A stretch of 55,573 bases of DNA, taken from assembly GCA_016208315.1 (NCBI GenBank), contig JACQYF010000048.1:1-55573 (forward strand). The letters are read 5' to 3'. Source of the stretch: Chloroflexota bacterium. GTDB taxonomy: Bacteria > Chloroflexota > Anaerolineae > UBA4142. Under the pieces are notes generated by a model. It was given only the letters and a program-made list of their open reading frames with translations. It ran no database searches and had not been told where the DNA came from. Shown piece by piece: positions 17,355-26,412 of the stretch (its first letter is position 1; the number at the start of each line of letters is the position of its first letter). The position numbers and the translations under genes are program-made.

Positions 17355-18695
17355 TCATTTCGTCGGCGTCTTCAGGGTAATGATGCCGCCCGAAGTCGTG
17401 CCGGATGTGGTGTTCGTCGTGCTGCCGGACGTGATGTTCGTTATGATCCCGGACGGGCTAGTAGACAGGTTCGACGACGGCGTCGCCTTGATGGTTTGCG
17501 GCGTGTCCTTGGGAGGTGGATTGGTCGGTCGGATCAGAATTGGTTCGGTGGGACGCACCAAAATCGGCTCGGTCGGTCGGACCAGAATCGGCTCAGTCGG
17601 CTTGATATTCAGCACAGGGGTCGCGCGGCCAGCAGTGGACTCGGTCGGTTGAACTTGCAGCACGCCACCCGAACTCGTATTCGTATTCACGGTTGGATTC
17701 ACAATGACCGCATCGGTCGTTTTCGTGGGCGCCGTCGAATCAACCGGCTGAACATCACCAACTGAACTCGCCGGCGCGCGCGTTGGCGTAGCCGTCGGTT
17801 CCAAAGCCGGGCGGATGATCACGAGCGGCGTCGTCGTCTCGGTCGGTCGCGGTACCAGAATCGGAGTGGCCCGCGCAGTGGTCGCCGTCGGCGGGACAGG
17901 TGGTTGCGAGGGCAGCACGCGCGTGTCAGCCGGCGGCGGCGCCGCGGGTTCGCGCGGCACACTTGTGTTGGCCGGCGCGGGCGTATCGGTTGCGCGCGGG
18001 ACGCGGGTGGCTGGCGGCGCGGCGGTCAGCGTCGCGATGACGGGCCGGCCTTCGGGACTGTTACGCACAAAATCCTGAACCGCGCCGGCGTTGAGCGCCG
18101 TGCGCGTCACCTGGCGGCCGGCTCGCCTCAAGACCACCCCTTCCAGGTTCCCCATTCTTTCGTCTACCGCATCATTCGCCGCCGTACACATGCCCTCGAT
18201 GCAATCTACCGTGAGCACATCATTCGCGCGATCGTACTCGAAAACGGCGAACGAGCCGCGCACGGTCGCGACGCCGACGGGCGTTTCAACCGTGAACGAA
18301 CCGCCGAACACGGAAATCCACAACTTGCCGCCTTCAAGGAAAAAGCGCGAGAAGGCATCGTTGCCCGCGCCATTCAATTGCTGCACGGTGACGAGCGAAT
18401 CCGCGCCGAGGCGTACGGTCGTGCCTTCGCTGAAATCGAGCCGCACGCGCGACTGGGCTTGCGTTTGCACCTGGCCGCCTTCGCCCACGACGAGTCCCTC
18501 GCTCGCCTGCGCGAACGCTTGGTCAACGGCGGGGCGCGCTTGCACGATGTTGACGATCTCGTGAACGCTGGCCGTTCGCCGCGCCGCGAGTCCGTTCACC
18601 GCAGACGACGCGCTGCTCGGCGAACCGCCGGCCGCGATCACGACCACGAGGGCGCCAATCCCCAAGAGCGCGATAAAGACGAGAATGCGATTCAT
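17355..18695 (-). CDS. FecR-domain protein with Pro/Thr-rich tail
   Basis: 446 aa. An N-terminal signal anchor (residues 4-23) puts the rest outside the membrane. Residues about 65-165 carry the FecR beta-sheet pattern (VRLDFSEGTTVRLGADS, GGKLWISV, FTVETPVGVATVRGS). The remaining 200 residues are a Pro/Thr/Val-rich low-complexity tail with a short tandem repeat of the unit RPTEPIL. The ATG overlaps the stop of the CHASE2 cyclase by 4 bases, so the two are co-translated. CHASE2 and FecR genes commonly pair and are thought to form an envelope sensor feeding cyclic-nucleotide signalling. The mechanism is not established. Confidence 0.85.
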   Translation of the reverse strand: MNRILVFIALLGIGALVVVIAAGGSPSSASSAVNGLAARRTASVHEIVNIVQARPAVDQAFAQASEGLVVGEGGQVQTQAQSRVRLDFSEGTTVRLGADSLVTVQQLNGAGNDAFSRFFLEGGKLWISVFGGSFTVETPVGVATVRGSFAVFEYDRANDVLTVDCIEGMCTAANDAVDERMGNLEGVVLRRAGRQVTRTALNAGAVQDFVRNSPEGRPVIATLTAAPPATRVPRATDTPAPANTSVPREPAAPPPADTRVLPSQPPVPPTATTARATPILVPRPTETTTPLVIIRPALEPTATPTRAPASSVGDVQPVDSTAPTKTTDAVIVNPTVNTNTSSGGVLQVQPTESTAGRATPVLNIKPTEPILVRPTEPILVRPTEPILIRPTNPPPKDTPQTIKATPSSNLSTSPSGIITNITSGSTTNTTSGTTSGGIITLKTPTK

Positions 18696-20560
18696 GATGC
18701 CCCCTCCCCCGCCGAACGCAATGTGACGGGAACCGGTGTGTGAATCCTTGTTTCGGGTGGCGCACTCTTCGCGCCCAGCACGCGGTAAATGCCGACCGGG
18801 ATGGACTTACCTTTGACGTGCCGAATCTCGACGAACTCGGCCTCAAATTCATCTTTGATTTTTGCGTACGTCGCTTCGCTGACGAGCAGCGGCCAGTGGT
18901 ATTCTTTCGTGAGGTCCTGAAGCCGCGCCGCGATGTTCACGTGATCGCCGACGACCGTATAATTCACGCGCCGGTCCGAACCGACGAGGCCCACGAACAC
19001 CTCGCCCGTATTCACGCCGATACCGATCTCGAGCGCCCGCGGCTGGCCGCGCGCCGCCCACTTGTCGCGCAGCCGGATCAACTCTTGCTCCATCTCGACC
19101 GCGGCCCGCAGGGCGTTGCGCGCGTGATGCGGGTCGGGCGACGGCGCGCCCCAAAAGGCCAGGATCGCGTCGCCTTCGAATTTGTCAATCGTGCCGTGAT
19201 GGCGAAAGATCACTTCGGTCATTACGCCGAGGTACTCGTTCAATAGACGGGCCAACTCATCCGGCGCGAGCTGTTCCGACATCGTCGTAAAGCCGCGAAT
19301 GTCCGCGAACAAAATCGTCAATTGGGCGCGCCGCCCGCGCGTGGCCTCTAGTCCATGGGCGACCAGTTGCTCGATCATCTCCGGCGATACGAACTGCTCG
19401 AAGATGCGGCGGACGCGGCGCTTTTCCTCGCCCTCGATCACCCCGCGCTCGACCGCCGGCGCGACGTACGCGAGGAACAGCGCGGCTTGAGGCGCGACGA
19501 GCGGAATCCACGCGCCGTTCACGAGAAACACGAGATTCCACGCGATCGCGTAAATCAGCATGAGCGCCGCGAGCGCCAGCAGCGCGAACGCCGGGCGCTT
19601 GACCACGTTTAGAGCCATGCCGATTGCGCCGAGCAGCATGATCGCGAGGAGCGTTCCGCCCGCGCCGGCGCGCGTGAGGTATTTGCCGCTGAGGACCGTC
19701 TCGATCGAGTTCGCGATGATCTCGACTCCCGACATGGGCGCCGAATCGCCAAGAAACGGCGTGGGGTAGGTATCGTGGAGACTTTCGGTGGTCGCGCCGA
19801 CGAGGACGATCTTATCTTTGAAGAACTCCGGCTTGATCTGTCCGCCAGCCACTTGATACGCGGGGATCACGGGAAACGTGCGCGCCGGCCCGCGAAAGTT
19901 GATGTAGAGAGATTGATCGTCCAGGACGATGCGGCGGTCGCCCATCGCAAAACTATCGCGTGACGGCTGTGCGGGCAGCGGCTGCTTGAGCACGAGTTCG
20001 GCCACGCGGAGCGCCCAGTGGTAATAGACCTGGCCGCCATGGACTTGGAACGCGTGCAGACGCCGGACAAAGCCATCGCGGTCGAACGGAAAATTCGAGA
20101 GACCGATGGCCGCGGCGGAATTCGAGAGGACCGGCAGGGGCTGATTCAACTGCTCGAGGTTGTACACGCGATCGTTGACCACGGCGATCGTGCTGACGAG
20201 GACGACGTTGTTCGCCTTGCGGATCGCTTGCGCCAACGCCTCATCGCCTGGGGCCGATTCGTAGAACGAAACATCCAGCGCGATGACGCGCGGCCCCGCG
20301 TCGGCTAGCCGGTCCACGATCCGAGCGAAATACGCGCGCGGCCAGGGCCACTGCAAGCCGTTCTGCGTAAACGATTCGTCGTCAATGCCGACGATCACAA
20401 TCGGCGTGCTCGGCGCGATCGCGCCGCGCGCGTTGAACGCCCAGTCTTGCGCGCGCAGTTCCAAGAACTCGAACGCGCCAAACGCCGCGCTCACGAGGAC
20501 GAGCAAGAGCGCGGCACAGGCGATCAGGACGGTGTGACGGTGGAGGGCGACGCGTTCCAT
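18692..20560 (-). CDS. CHASE2-domain adenylate/guanylate cyclase
   Basis: 622 aa. A helix near residues 10-30 leads to an extracellular CHASE2 sensor (about 35-290: IVGIDDESFTQNGLQWPWPR, RVIALDVSF, KDKIVLVGATTESLHDTYPTPF, PMSGVEIIANSIETVL). Three membrane helices (about 300-370) and a class III cyclase catalytic domain (about 405-590) follow, with metal-binding LFADIRGFTTMSE, GDAILAFWGAP and GVNTGEVFVGLVGS. It makes cAMP or cGMP from ATP or GTP at the inner face of the membrane. A GGAGG site precedes the ATG. It leads an operon with the FecR gene. Confidence 0.93.
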   Translation of the reverse strand: MERVALHRHTVLIACAALLLVLVSAAFGAFEFLELRAQDWAFNARGAIAPSTPIVIVGIDDESFTQNGLQWPWPRAYFARIVDRLADAGPRVIALDVSFYESAPGDEALAQAIRKANNVVLVSTIAVVNDRVYNLEQLNQPLPVLSNSAAAIGLSNFPFDRDGFVRRLHAFQVHGGQVYYHWALRVAELVLKQPLPAQPSRDSFAMGDRRIVLDDQSLYINFRGPARTFPVIPAYQVAGGQIKPEFFKDKIVLVGATTESLHDTYPTPFLGDSAPMSGVEIIANSIETVLSGKYLTRAGAGGTLLAIMLLGAIGMALNVVKRPAFALLALAALMLIYAIAWNLVFLVNGAWIPLVAPQAALFLAYVAPAVERGVIEGEEKRRVRRIFEQFVSPEMIEQLVAHGLEATRGRRAQLTILFADIRGFTTMSEQLAPDELARLLNEYLGVMTEVIFRHHGTIDKFEGDAILAFWGAPSPDPHHARNALRAAVEMEQELIRLRDKWAARGQPRALEIGIGVNTGEVFVGLVGSDRRVNYTVVGDHVNIAARLQDLTKEYHWPLLVSEATYAKIKDEFEAEFVEIRHVKGKSIPVGIYRVLGAKSAPPETRIHTPVPVTLRSAGEGAS

Positions 20561-20568
20561 CGCCTCCT

Positions 20569-20597
20569 ATTCTAAAACCGGGTATGGGGTTAAGCAA
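20569..20597 (-). promoter_or_regulatory. Possible promoter for the CHASE2-FecR operon
   Basis: On the minus strand TTGCTT (20597-20592), a 17-base spacer and TAGAAT (20574-20569). The -10 box is only 8 bases from the ATG and abuts the AGGAGG ribosome site, so either the transcript is nearly leaderless or this match is chance. Confidence 0.3.
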
Positions 20598-20652
20598 TAG
20601 GTCGTTAGTAGGGGAAGACCATCTTGCGATCCACGTGTCTTCTAGTCGGCAT

Positions 20653-20690
20653 AAAAAAGGGCTATCCAAATTGGTTTCATGGACAGCCCC
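20653..20690 (-). terminator. Rho-independent terminator of the lipoprotein gene
   Basis: A 9-bp stem with one wobble (GGGCTGTCC and GGATAGCCC) and a 13-base loop is followed by six Ts on the minus strand, 14 bases beyond the stop at 20704. Confidence 0.8.
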
Positions 20691-20703
20691 GGTTGCAATC
20701 ACG

Positions 20704-21387
20704 TCATGGGTACGGCCGGCGCGTCGGTGTGGGAATGGATGTTCGCTCCGGTAGGGGCGTGCGCCATGGCCTTGTGCGCGGCGCGAACGTGGGCGAAGGG
20801 AGAGGTGTTGGAGCCGGTATCAGAGTTCCGTCAGCTCCTCTTATCCAAGGTGACCAAGTTTGCGCAGGCAGAGGACTGGGCCCCGGGACGGGTGTTCCCA
20901 TCCCGTACACTCGTACCCCGTCTCGAAAATACCTGATGTTGGCATGTGCAAAGGCGACAAAGGTTCGAGGTGGAATATTGAGGGCAACAACTATTTCCGT
21001 TAACTGGTCTTTCTCTGAGAATCGAAGCACGCGTGTGAAGTGGACAGGCACGTTTGCCTTGGCATCAAAAAACCAACCTGCACCATCACTTGGTCCATTC
21101 TTGAACACTTGCCCTTTACGGGCGTGGCTCTCCCACCCCTGCGGCCCCTCGATGCTGGCTTGAATACCGTCTGTGTACAGGGTTAGTCCGAGATCAGAGC
21201 GGTCTTGATTACTGGTGACGGTGATTTGGACGATGATGGGTTGATTAAAGTGGACTGGCTCGATGCCGCGGAGCGTTACGCAGACACCTTCGGCACAATC
21301 ACCTCGACCCAAACCGGGACCACCCTGACTACACGCCGCCAGACTGACCAGCACGAGTGCGAGCATGACGAGAAAAGGACTCTTCAC
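20704..21387 (-). CDS. Lipoprotein with Pro-rich C-terminus, function unknown
   Basis: 227 aa from the GTG at 21387, which has AAAGGAGGGG ideally placed. An in-frame ATG 36 bases upstream has no ribosome site. The signal peptide ends in a good lipobox, VSLAAC. The mature domain (about 25-175) is all-beta in appearance and speaks of VHFNQPIIVQITVTSN and a LTEIVVALNIPP strand. This pattern resembles an immunoglobulin-like fold in which a relation such as 'lift/derivative of a bound partner' cannot be guessed. The last 50 residues are Pro/Arg/Thr-rich, as in a wall-spanning tail. I do not recognise a family. Confidence 0.75.
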   Translation of the reverse strand: MKSPFLVMLALVLVSLAACSQGGPGLGRGDCAEGVCVTLRGIEPVHFNQPIIVQITVTSNQDRSDLGLTLYTDGIQASIEGPQGWESHARKGQVFKNGPSDGAGWFFDAKANVPVHFTRVLRFSEKDQLTEIVVALNIPPRTFVAFAHANIRYFRDGVRVYGMGTPVPGPSPLPAQTWSPWIRGADGTLIPAPTPLPSPTFAPRTRPWRTPLPERTSIPTPTRRPYP

Positions 21388-21473
21388 TGCCCCTCCTTTG
21401 GGAACGCGAACCAGGTTCTCCACAGTTATTTCGCGATGAAGGGAAGAACCTTTGTTGGCGCGCTGCTAGGTGA

Positions 21474-22838
21474 TTACCCAACCGGCACGACACTCGAACT
21501 CTGCCTGGGGAACAGCGCTTCGAGCAGCACTTGGTCGTCACCTGACGCAATCGCGTCCGGGGACGCGGCGCGGATTTCGGCGAGCGAATTGAAACCAAAG
21601 AGCAATTGCAGGAACACGCGCGGGGGAAACGCGGCGCGGTGCCATTCCGCGCCGCCGGCATGCCACGGTTCGGCTGTGACCAGTTTCCCTTTTTCGAAAA
21701 CCAGATTCAGCCCGCCCGTGTACTCGTTGATCTTGAGTTCGCCGGTGTGGCCCGCCAGCGGCGATTTCGCCAAGCGGTTTTCGAGCGCGGGCGCGATGTG
21801 ACGGATGAGCGCGGGCACGTCGGCGACGCGGATGTACCAGCCGTAACGCGGCCGCGTGCCGGTCAACTTGTCCGGGATTGCAGTGTAAACCGGATGCTCG
21901 GGACCCAACTGCAAGTAGAGCGTATTGACCGCTTTGTTCTGCTCTGCCGCTTGGCGCTCCGCCAGCGCTTCCAACCCGCGCAGCACCGACGGCATCAAGG
22001 CGCGGTACGATTCGCCTTCGGCGACGGCCAACTCGTTGATCGCGTACATATCGTGGCCCATCTCGCGCGAGGGCGCAAGATACCCGACCGCGCGTCCGTC
22101 CCCCGTCTCGACGATTTGAAACGGACGATTCTCGAACGATTCCTCCGAATAGCCAAAGAGCAAGTGGTTCCACAACCAATCGGGCCGCGGGCACGCGACA
22201 AGCGAACGCGCGCCCTCGCGTTCGTACAACGGCTTGACGAACGGCAAATCTGCCGCGGTCAACGGGCGCAGCCGGTAGGGTTCGCTTTCGCCCTCTTTCA
22301 ACGGCGTAATATTCCCGAACAACACCAGTCGCCCGCCGCCGAGATTGAGCGCGTACTCGTAGCCGAATTGGCGATAATACCACGGAATGCCGGTGATGCC
22401 CTGCGCGAGATGCCCCATCGCCGCGCTGCGCGTGTGATGAACCGCAAATTGCTCGCGCACCAGTCCGCGCCGCCGATATTCCGGGTCGGTGGAAACCGCC
22501 TCCGGGCGACCGACGCCGAACGGGATGCCCGCGTACGTCCACGTCTGCGGAATCAGGCACATGCTGGAAACGATCTTGCCGGCGCGCGTGTCCTCGACCA
22601 TCGTCACATTCGACGGCCCACAGGTCGGGTGCGATTCCGAGCAGAAATCGCGCGTCCACGCGGCGACTTGCTGCTGGTCTACGGGGTCGCGTCCGAGATT
22701 CGCCGCGTTGAACTGCGCGACCGCCTCGGCATCCGCCGCCGTTGCCAACCGGAGCACGAGACCATCGCCGAGATCGCGCGGCAAATTCGTCTCCGCCAGT
22801 GTGAATTGCTGTTTCAAAATCTGAGGTTTGAGACTCAT
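21474..22838 (-). CDS. GNAT-family N-acetyltransferase, Eis-like two-domain form
   Basis: 454 aa. The N-terminal GNAT domain (about 25-180) shows the acetyl-CoA strand and loop VGRPEAVSTDPEYRRRGLVRE and a typical Y-R-Q-F-G-Y after it. A second GNAT-like half (YRLRPLTAADLPFVKPLYE) and a C-terminal SCP2-like part ending near FNSLAEIRAAS complete the Eis-type layout. Such enzymes acetylate amines, including aminoglycosides in some species, but the natural substrate is unknown here. It is divergent from the MEDS kinase across a shared 137-base promoter region. Confidence 0.85.
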   Translation of the reverse strand: MSLKPQILKQQFTLAETNLPRDLGDGLVLRLATAADAEAVAQFNAANLGRDPVDQQQVAAWTRDFCSESHPTCGPSNVTMVEDTRAGKIVSSMCLIPQTWTYAGIPFGVGRPEAVSTDPEYRRRGLVREQFAVHHTRSAAMGHLAQGITGIPWYYRQFGYEYALNLGGGRLVLFGNITPLKEGESEPYRLRPLTAADLPFVKPLYEREGARSLVACPRPDWLWNHLLFGYSEESFENRPFQIVETGDGRAVGYLAPSREMGHDMYAINELAVAEGESYRALMPSVLRGLEALAERQAAEQNKAVNTLYLQLGPEHPVYTAIPDKLTGTRPRYGWYIRVADVPALIRHIAPALENRLAKSPLAGHTGELKINEYTGGLNLVFEKGKLVTAEPWHAGGAEWHRAAFPPRVFLQLLFGFNSLAEIRAASPDAIASGDDQVLLEALFPRQSSSVVPVG

Positions 22839-22877
22839 TGGATTTCTTCCCCATTCTCCTATGATTCGCGCGGCTGG

Positions 22878-22907
22878 ATATTAACACGATTTCTTGCCCA
22901 AAGGCAA
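22878..22907 (-). promoter_or_regulatory. Probable promoter of the acetyltransferase
   Basis: On the minus strand TTGCCT, an 18-base spacer and TAATAT, 39 bases before the ATG at 22838. Confidence 0.4.
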
Positions 22908-22932
22908 CTCTCAAAAACAGGGTGCCACGAAG

Positions 22933-22960
22933 TTGACCGCACCAACGTTAAACATATAGG
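22933..22960 (+). promoter_or_regulatory. Probable promoter of the MEDS histidine kinase
   Basis: TTGACC (5 of 6) at 22933-22938, a 16-base spacer and TATAGG at 22955-22960. The predicted start would fall inside the AGGAGG ribosome site, so the true -10 may be a few bases upstream (ACATAT). Confidence 0.4.
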
Positions 22961-22975
22961 GTACAGGAGGTCGCG

Positions 22976-25636
22976 ATGCCAACCGAGATGCGGAAGAGTG
23001 GGATTGCCGCCATGGGCGAAATGCCCTGGGGAACTCACTTTTGTCACTTTTACGAAACGAAACAGGATTTGATTGAAACCTTGGTTCGCTATTTCAAGGT
23101 CGGCTTGGAGAACAACGAATTCTGCATGTGGATTACGTCGGATTCGCAGAGCCAAGACGCGCGTCATGCATTGCGGCAGGCCATGCCGGCGGCAGACGGG
23201 CATCTCGAAGCGGGCGACATCGAGATTCACCCGTACACGCAGTGGTATCTCAAGGACGGGGTTTTTGATGCGGCGCGCGTCGTGAATGGGTGGTATTCAA
23301 AGCTGGCCCAGGCGCTGACCAGGGGTTATGCCGGGATGCGCGTCGCCGCGGACGAAGCATGGCTCGACCAAAGATACTGGAAAGCATTCTCTGATTATGA
23401 GCGCGACCTCGACGAGCCACTGTCACACAAACGCGTGATCGTCGTGTGCGCTTATTCGCTCGCCACGTGTGGCGCGGCTGAAATCCTGGACGTGTCGCAC
23501 ACACACCAATTTGCCATCGCCAAGCGCCGCGGAAGTTGGGAGACGCTTGAAGCCCCCGAGCTGAAGCAAGCCAAGCAAGAGCTAAAGCGACTCAACGACG
23601 AACTCGAACGGCGGGTCGCCGAGCGGACGCGAACGCTGGCAGAAGCCAATCAAGCGCTCAGACAAGAGATTGCCGAGCGCCAGCGCGTGCAAGACCAACT
23701 GCGCCACAGCGAAGCGCGCTATCGGGCCTTGTATCGTGATAACCCGACCATGATCTTTACGCTCGATGCGGAAGGAACAGTTCTCTCGGCCAATTCATTT
23801 GCCGCAGCCCAACTGGGTTACACCGTGAATGAGCTGGAAGGTCAATCGGTACTGAACGTGTTTCATGCGGACGATCGTCCCGCCGTAGCCGAGCAACTGC
23901 GGATGGCATTCAAGAGTCCCTATCAAGTGCATCGCTGGCAGTTTCGCAAAATCCGCAAAGACGGAAGCTTGTTGTGGGTGGACGAATTGGCCCAAGCCGT
24001 GAACGACCTCAATGGCGCGCTCAATGTCCTCGTCGTGTGCCAAGATATTACCACGCGCAAACGCGCCGAGCAAGCGCTACGGGAGAGCGAGCAGAAATTG
24101 GCCGAGGCCCAGCGCGTGGCGCATGTCGGATACTGGGACCGCGACACGGTCACAGAACGTCTCACCTGGTCGGACGAAACCTATCGCATCTTCGGTATCA
24201 CGCCCGAGGAACGCGACCTGACCGTGACGCGAGTGCGCGAGCTGATCCATCCGGATGATCGGCAGCAAGTGTTTGAGGCCGTCGAACAAGCGCTGAGTGG
24301 CGGACCGCGTTACAACGCCGAGTATCGCGTCGTCCGACCCGACGGCCAAGTGCGCGTCGTCCACAGTCAAGGCGATGTAACTTGGGACGACAAGGGCTAT
24401 CCCCGGCGCCTATTCGGCGTCATTCAAGACATCACCGAACGCAAGCGGGCGGAGGAGCAGATTCAGCGCGAGGCGGCGCGCACCGACGCATTGCTCCGAA
24501 TCGCCCGGGTGGTCAGCGCCCAACTCGATCTCAAGACGGTCATCCACACGATCTGTGAAGAAACTTGCCGCGTGATGAACGTGCCCGCCACTTTGGTTTC
24601 CCTGCTCGATCAAAATCGCGAGGTGTTTCAGGTTGCCGGTTATGCGGGCGTGCTGCCCGAACTGGTCGCACAGCTCAAGCCCGTCCCGCGCGCATTTTAT
24701 GAAAGACACCTCACCGCCGATGGCTCGCTCCTTGTCATTCCAGACGCGCTCGACGATCCCGATCAGCCAAACCTCGATCAGATTCGAGCGACGAACGCTC
24801 GAACGGTGGTGGGCGCGCCGATGTTTCGCGAAGGACACTTGATCGGCAGTTTGAACGTCGTAACTATGGGCGCGGTCCGGAAATTCAAAGACGAGGAGAT
24901 CCAACTCTTGCGCGGTCTCGCCGACCAAGCCGCGCTGGCGATTGAGAATGCCCGGCTCTTCACTTCGGTCCGCGAGCAGCGGGAACAGCAGAGTGTCCTG
25001 AGCGCGCAACTCGTCCAAGCCCAAGAAACAGAGCGCCGCGCCATCGCCCGCGAACTGCACGACGAACTGGGCCAGATTCTCAACGCGGTGAGTACGAATC
25101 TTCAGACGATCCAACTTACGCGTCGGCGTTCAACGCGCGCCGAGCGGTTGCAGGAAAGCATCAACCTGGTTGACGATGCCCTGCGGCGGACGCGCGACCT
25201 CGCGCTCGACTTGCGCCCCTCCATGCTCGACGATTTTGGTCTCGTGCCCGCGCTCGAATGGTATGTAGACCGGCAGGCGCAACGTTCGGGATTCGCAGCC
25301 GAACTGGTCGTGGAACCGCCCATCCTACGTTTGCTCCCTAGTCTTGAGACGATGTGCTTTCGCGTCGTGCAGATCGCGTTAACCAATGTGGCGCGCCATG
25401 CGCGCGCGAAACACGTACGGGTCGAGCTAAACCGGCATGCCACAGACCTTGAACTGACGGTCCGCGACGATGGCGTTGGGTTCGACGTGGACCAAGCCAT
25501 GGAAGGCGCCGTACGCGGCCGCACCTTGGGTCTGTTGAGCATGCAAGAACGCGTACGGCTTGCCGGCGGCGAGATTCAAGTCAAATCCGCCCCGGGGCAA
25601 GGCACAGAGATTTGCGCGCGCTTTCCCCTGGAATGA
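22976..25636 (+). CDS. MEDS-PAS-PAS-GAF histidine kinase (HisKA_3 type)
   Basis: 886 aa, soluble, with AGGAGG 5 bases before the ATG. Order of domains: MEDS (about 15-190, MPWGTHFCHFYETKQDL), a coiled coil (about 192-235), PAS (about 245-365), PAS plus PAC (about 370-490, WDDKGYPRRLFGVIQDITE), GAF (about 505-660), HisKA_3 dimerisation with ERRAIARELHDELGQ (phospho-acceptor His695), and an ATPase domain to the end (VRDDGVGFDVD, TLGLLSMQERVRLAGG). MEDS is thought to bind methanogen- or sensor-type ligands, perhaps one-carbon or heme compounds, and is not well defined. The cognate regulator follows 21 bases later. Confidence 0.93.
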   Translation: MPTEMRKSGIAAMGEMPWGTHFCHFYETKQDLIETLVRYFKVGLENNEFCMWITSDSQSQDARHALRQAMPAADGHLEAGDIEIHPYTQWYLKDGVFDAARVVNGWYSKLAQALTRGYAGMRVAADEAWLDQRYWKAFSDYERDLDEPLSHKRVIVVCAYSLATCGAAEILDVSHTHQFAIAKRRGSWETLEAPELKQAKQELKRLNDELERRVAERTRTLAEANQALRQEIAERQRVQDQLRHSEARYRALYRDNPTMIFTLDAEGTVLSANSFAAAQLGYTVNELEGQSVLNVFHADDRPAVAEQLRMAFKSPYQVHRWQFRKIRKDGSLLWVDELAQAVNDLNGALNVLVVCQDITTRKRAEQALRESEQKLAEAQRVAHVGYWDRDTVTERLTWSDETYRIFGITPEERDLTVTRVRELIHPDDRQQVFEAVEQALSGGPRYNAEYRVVRPDGQVRVVHSQGDVTWDDKGYPRRLFGVIQDITERKRAEEQIQREAARTDALLRIARVVSAQLDLKTVIHTICEETCRVMNVPATLVSLLDQNREVFQVAGYAGVLPELVAQLKPVPRAFYERHLTADGSLLVIPDALDDPDQPNLDQIRATNARTVVGAPMFREGHLIGSLNVVTMGAVRKFKDEEIQLLRGLADQAALAIENARLFTSVREQREQQSVLSAQLVQAQETERRAIARELHDELGQILNAVSTNLQTIQLTRRRSTRAERLQESINLVDDALRRTRDLALDLRPSMLDDFGLVPALEWYVDRQAQRSGFAAELVVEPPILRLLPSLETMCFRVVQIALTNVARHARAKHVRVELNRHATDLELTVRDDGVGFDVDQAMEGAVRGRTLGLLSMQERVRLAGGEIQVKSAPGQGTEICARFPLE

Positions 25637-25657
25637 AAAGCGCGGGAGGGAAACCCC

Positions 25658-26308
25658 ATGAAGCCCGTCCGGGTCCTGTTGGCTGACGATCACGAACTCG
25701 TCCGCGCCGGATTGCGCGCCCTGTTGCGTGAGCTAGATATTCAAGTCGTCGCCGAAGCGAGCGACGCGCATCAAGCGCTGCGCTTGCTTGCGCCCCACAA
25801 ACCCGACGTCGTCCTCATGGACATTGCGATGCCCGGGCTAAATGGTCTGGAGGCCACCGCCCTGGCGGTGAAAGAGTTTCCGGATGTACGGGTGATCATT
25901 CTCTCCATGCACGCGAATGTCGAGTACGCGCGCCGGGCGCTCGCCGCCGGAGCGGTGGGCTATCTGCTCAAAAACTCCAAGGCGACTGAGCTGGATCTCG
26001 CGATCAAAGCGGTGGTTCGCGGCCAAGTCTATCTCAGCCCGGCCGTTGCCAAGTTCATCGCGGGCGACTATGCTCGCCGCAAAAAGGGCGCGCGCGGAGC
26101 GCCGGAACGGTTAACTCCGCGCGAGGTCCAGGTCTTGCAGTTGATGGCGAAAGGGTATACCCGGAAACAGATCGCGGCAAAACTAAACATCAGTCCCAAA
26201 ACCTTCGATACTTACCGCGCGCAAATCATGCAACAGTTGGACGCGCACGACGTGGCCGGACTCGTGCGCTATGCCACGGAAAAGGGACTGGTGACCCCGA
26301 GCGAATGA
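25658..26308 (+). CDS. NarL/FixJ-type response regulator
   Basis: 216 aa. Receiver domain (about 1-125: VRVLLADDHELVRAG, phospho-acceptor Asp55 in LMDIAMPG, a late GAVGYLLKNS lysine) and a LuxR-type HTH (about 150-212: LTPREVQVLQLMAKGYTRKQIAAKL). The neighbouring HisKA_3 kinase is the normal partner class for this regulator class, so phosphotransfer between the two is very likely. It binds DNA as a phosphorylated dimer. Target genes are unknown. Confidence 0.95.
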   Translation: MKPVRVLLADDHELVRAGLRALLRELDIQVVAEASDAHQALRLLAPHKPDVVLMDIAMPGLNGLEATALAVKEFPDVRVIILSMHANVEYARRALAAGAVGYLLKNSKATELDLAIKAVVRGQVYLSPAVAKFIAGDYARRKKGARGAPERLTPREVQVLQLMAKGYTRKQIAAKLNISPKTFDTYRAQIMQQLDAHDVAGLVRYATEKGLVTPSE

Positions 26309-26376
26309 GGCGGCCGCCCGTTGTATTCTGCATGGCTCGGAAATTCTCCCGATTCAAACATCGTAACATTCCCCGA

Positions 26377-26405
26377 TTGAATCTTATCGCGCCCTCGTAT
26401 ATGAT
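26377..26405 (+). promoter_or_regulatory. Promoter placed for a leaderless transcript
   Basis: TTGAAT at 26377-26382, a 17-base spacer and TATGAT (5 of 6) at 26400-26405. Exactly 7 bases lie between the -10 box and the ATG at 26413, as for the beta-CASP gene. There is no ribosome site. Confidence 0.5.
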
Positions 26406-26412
26406 TCCCGAC

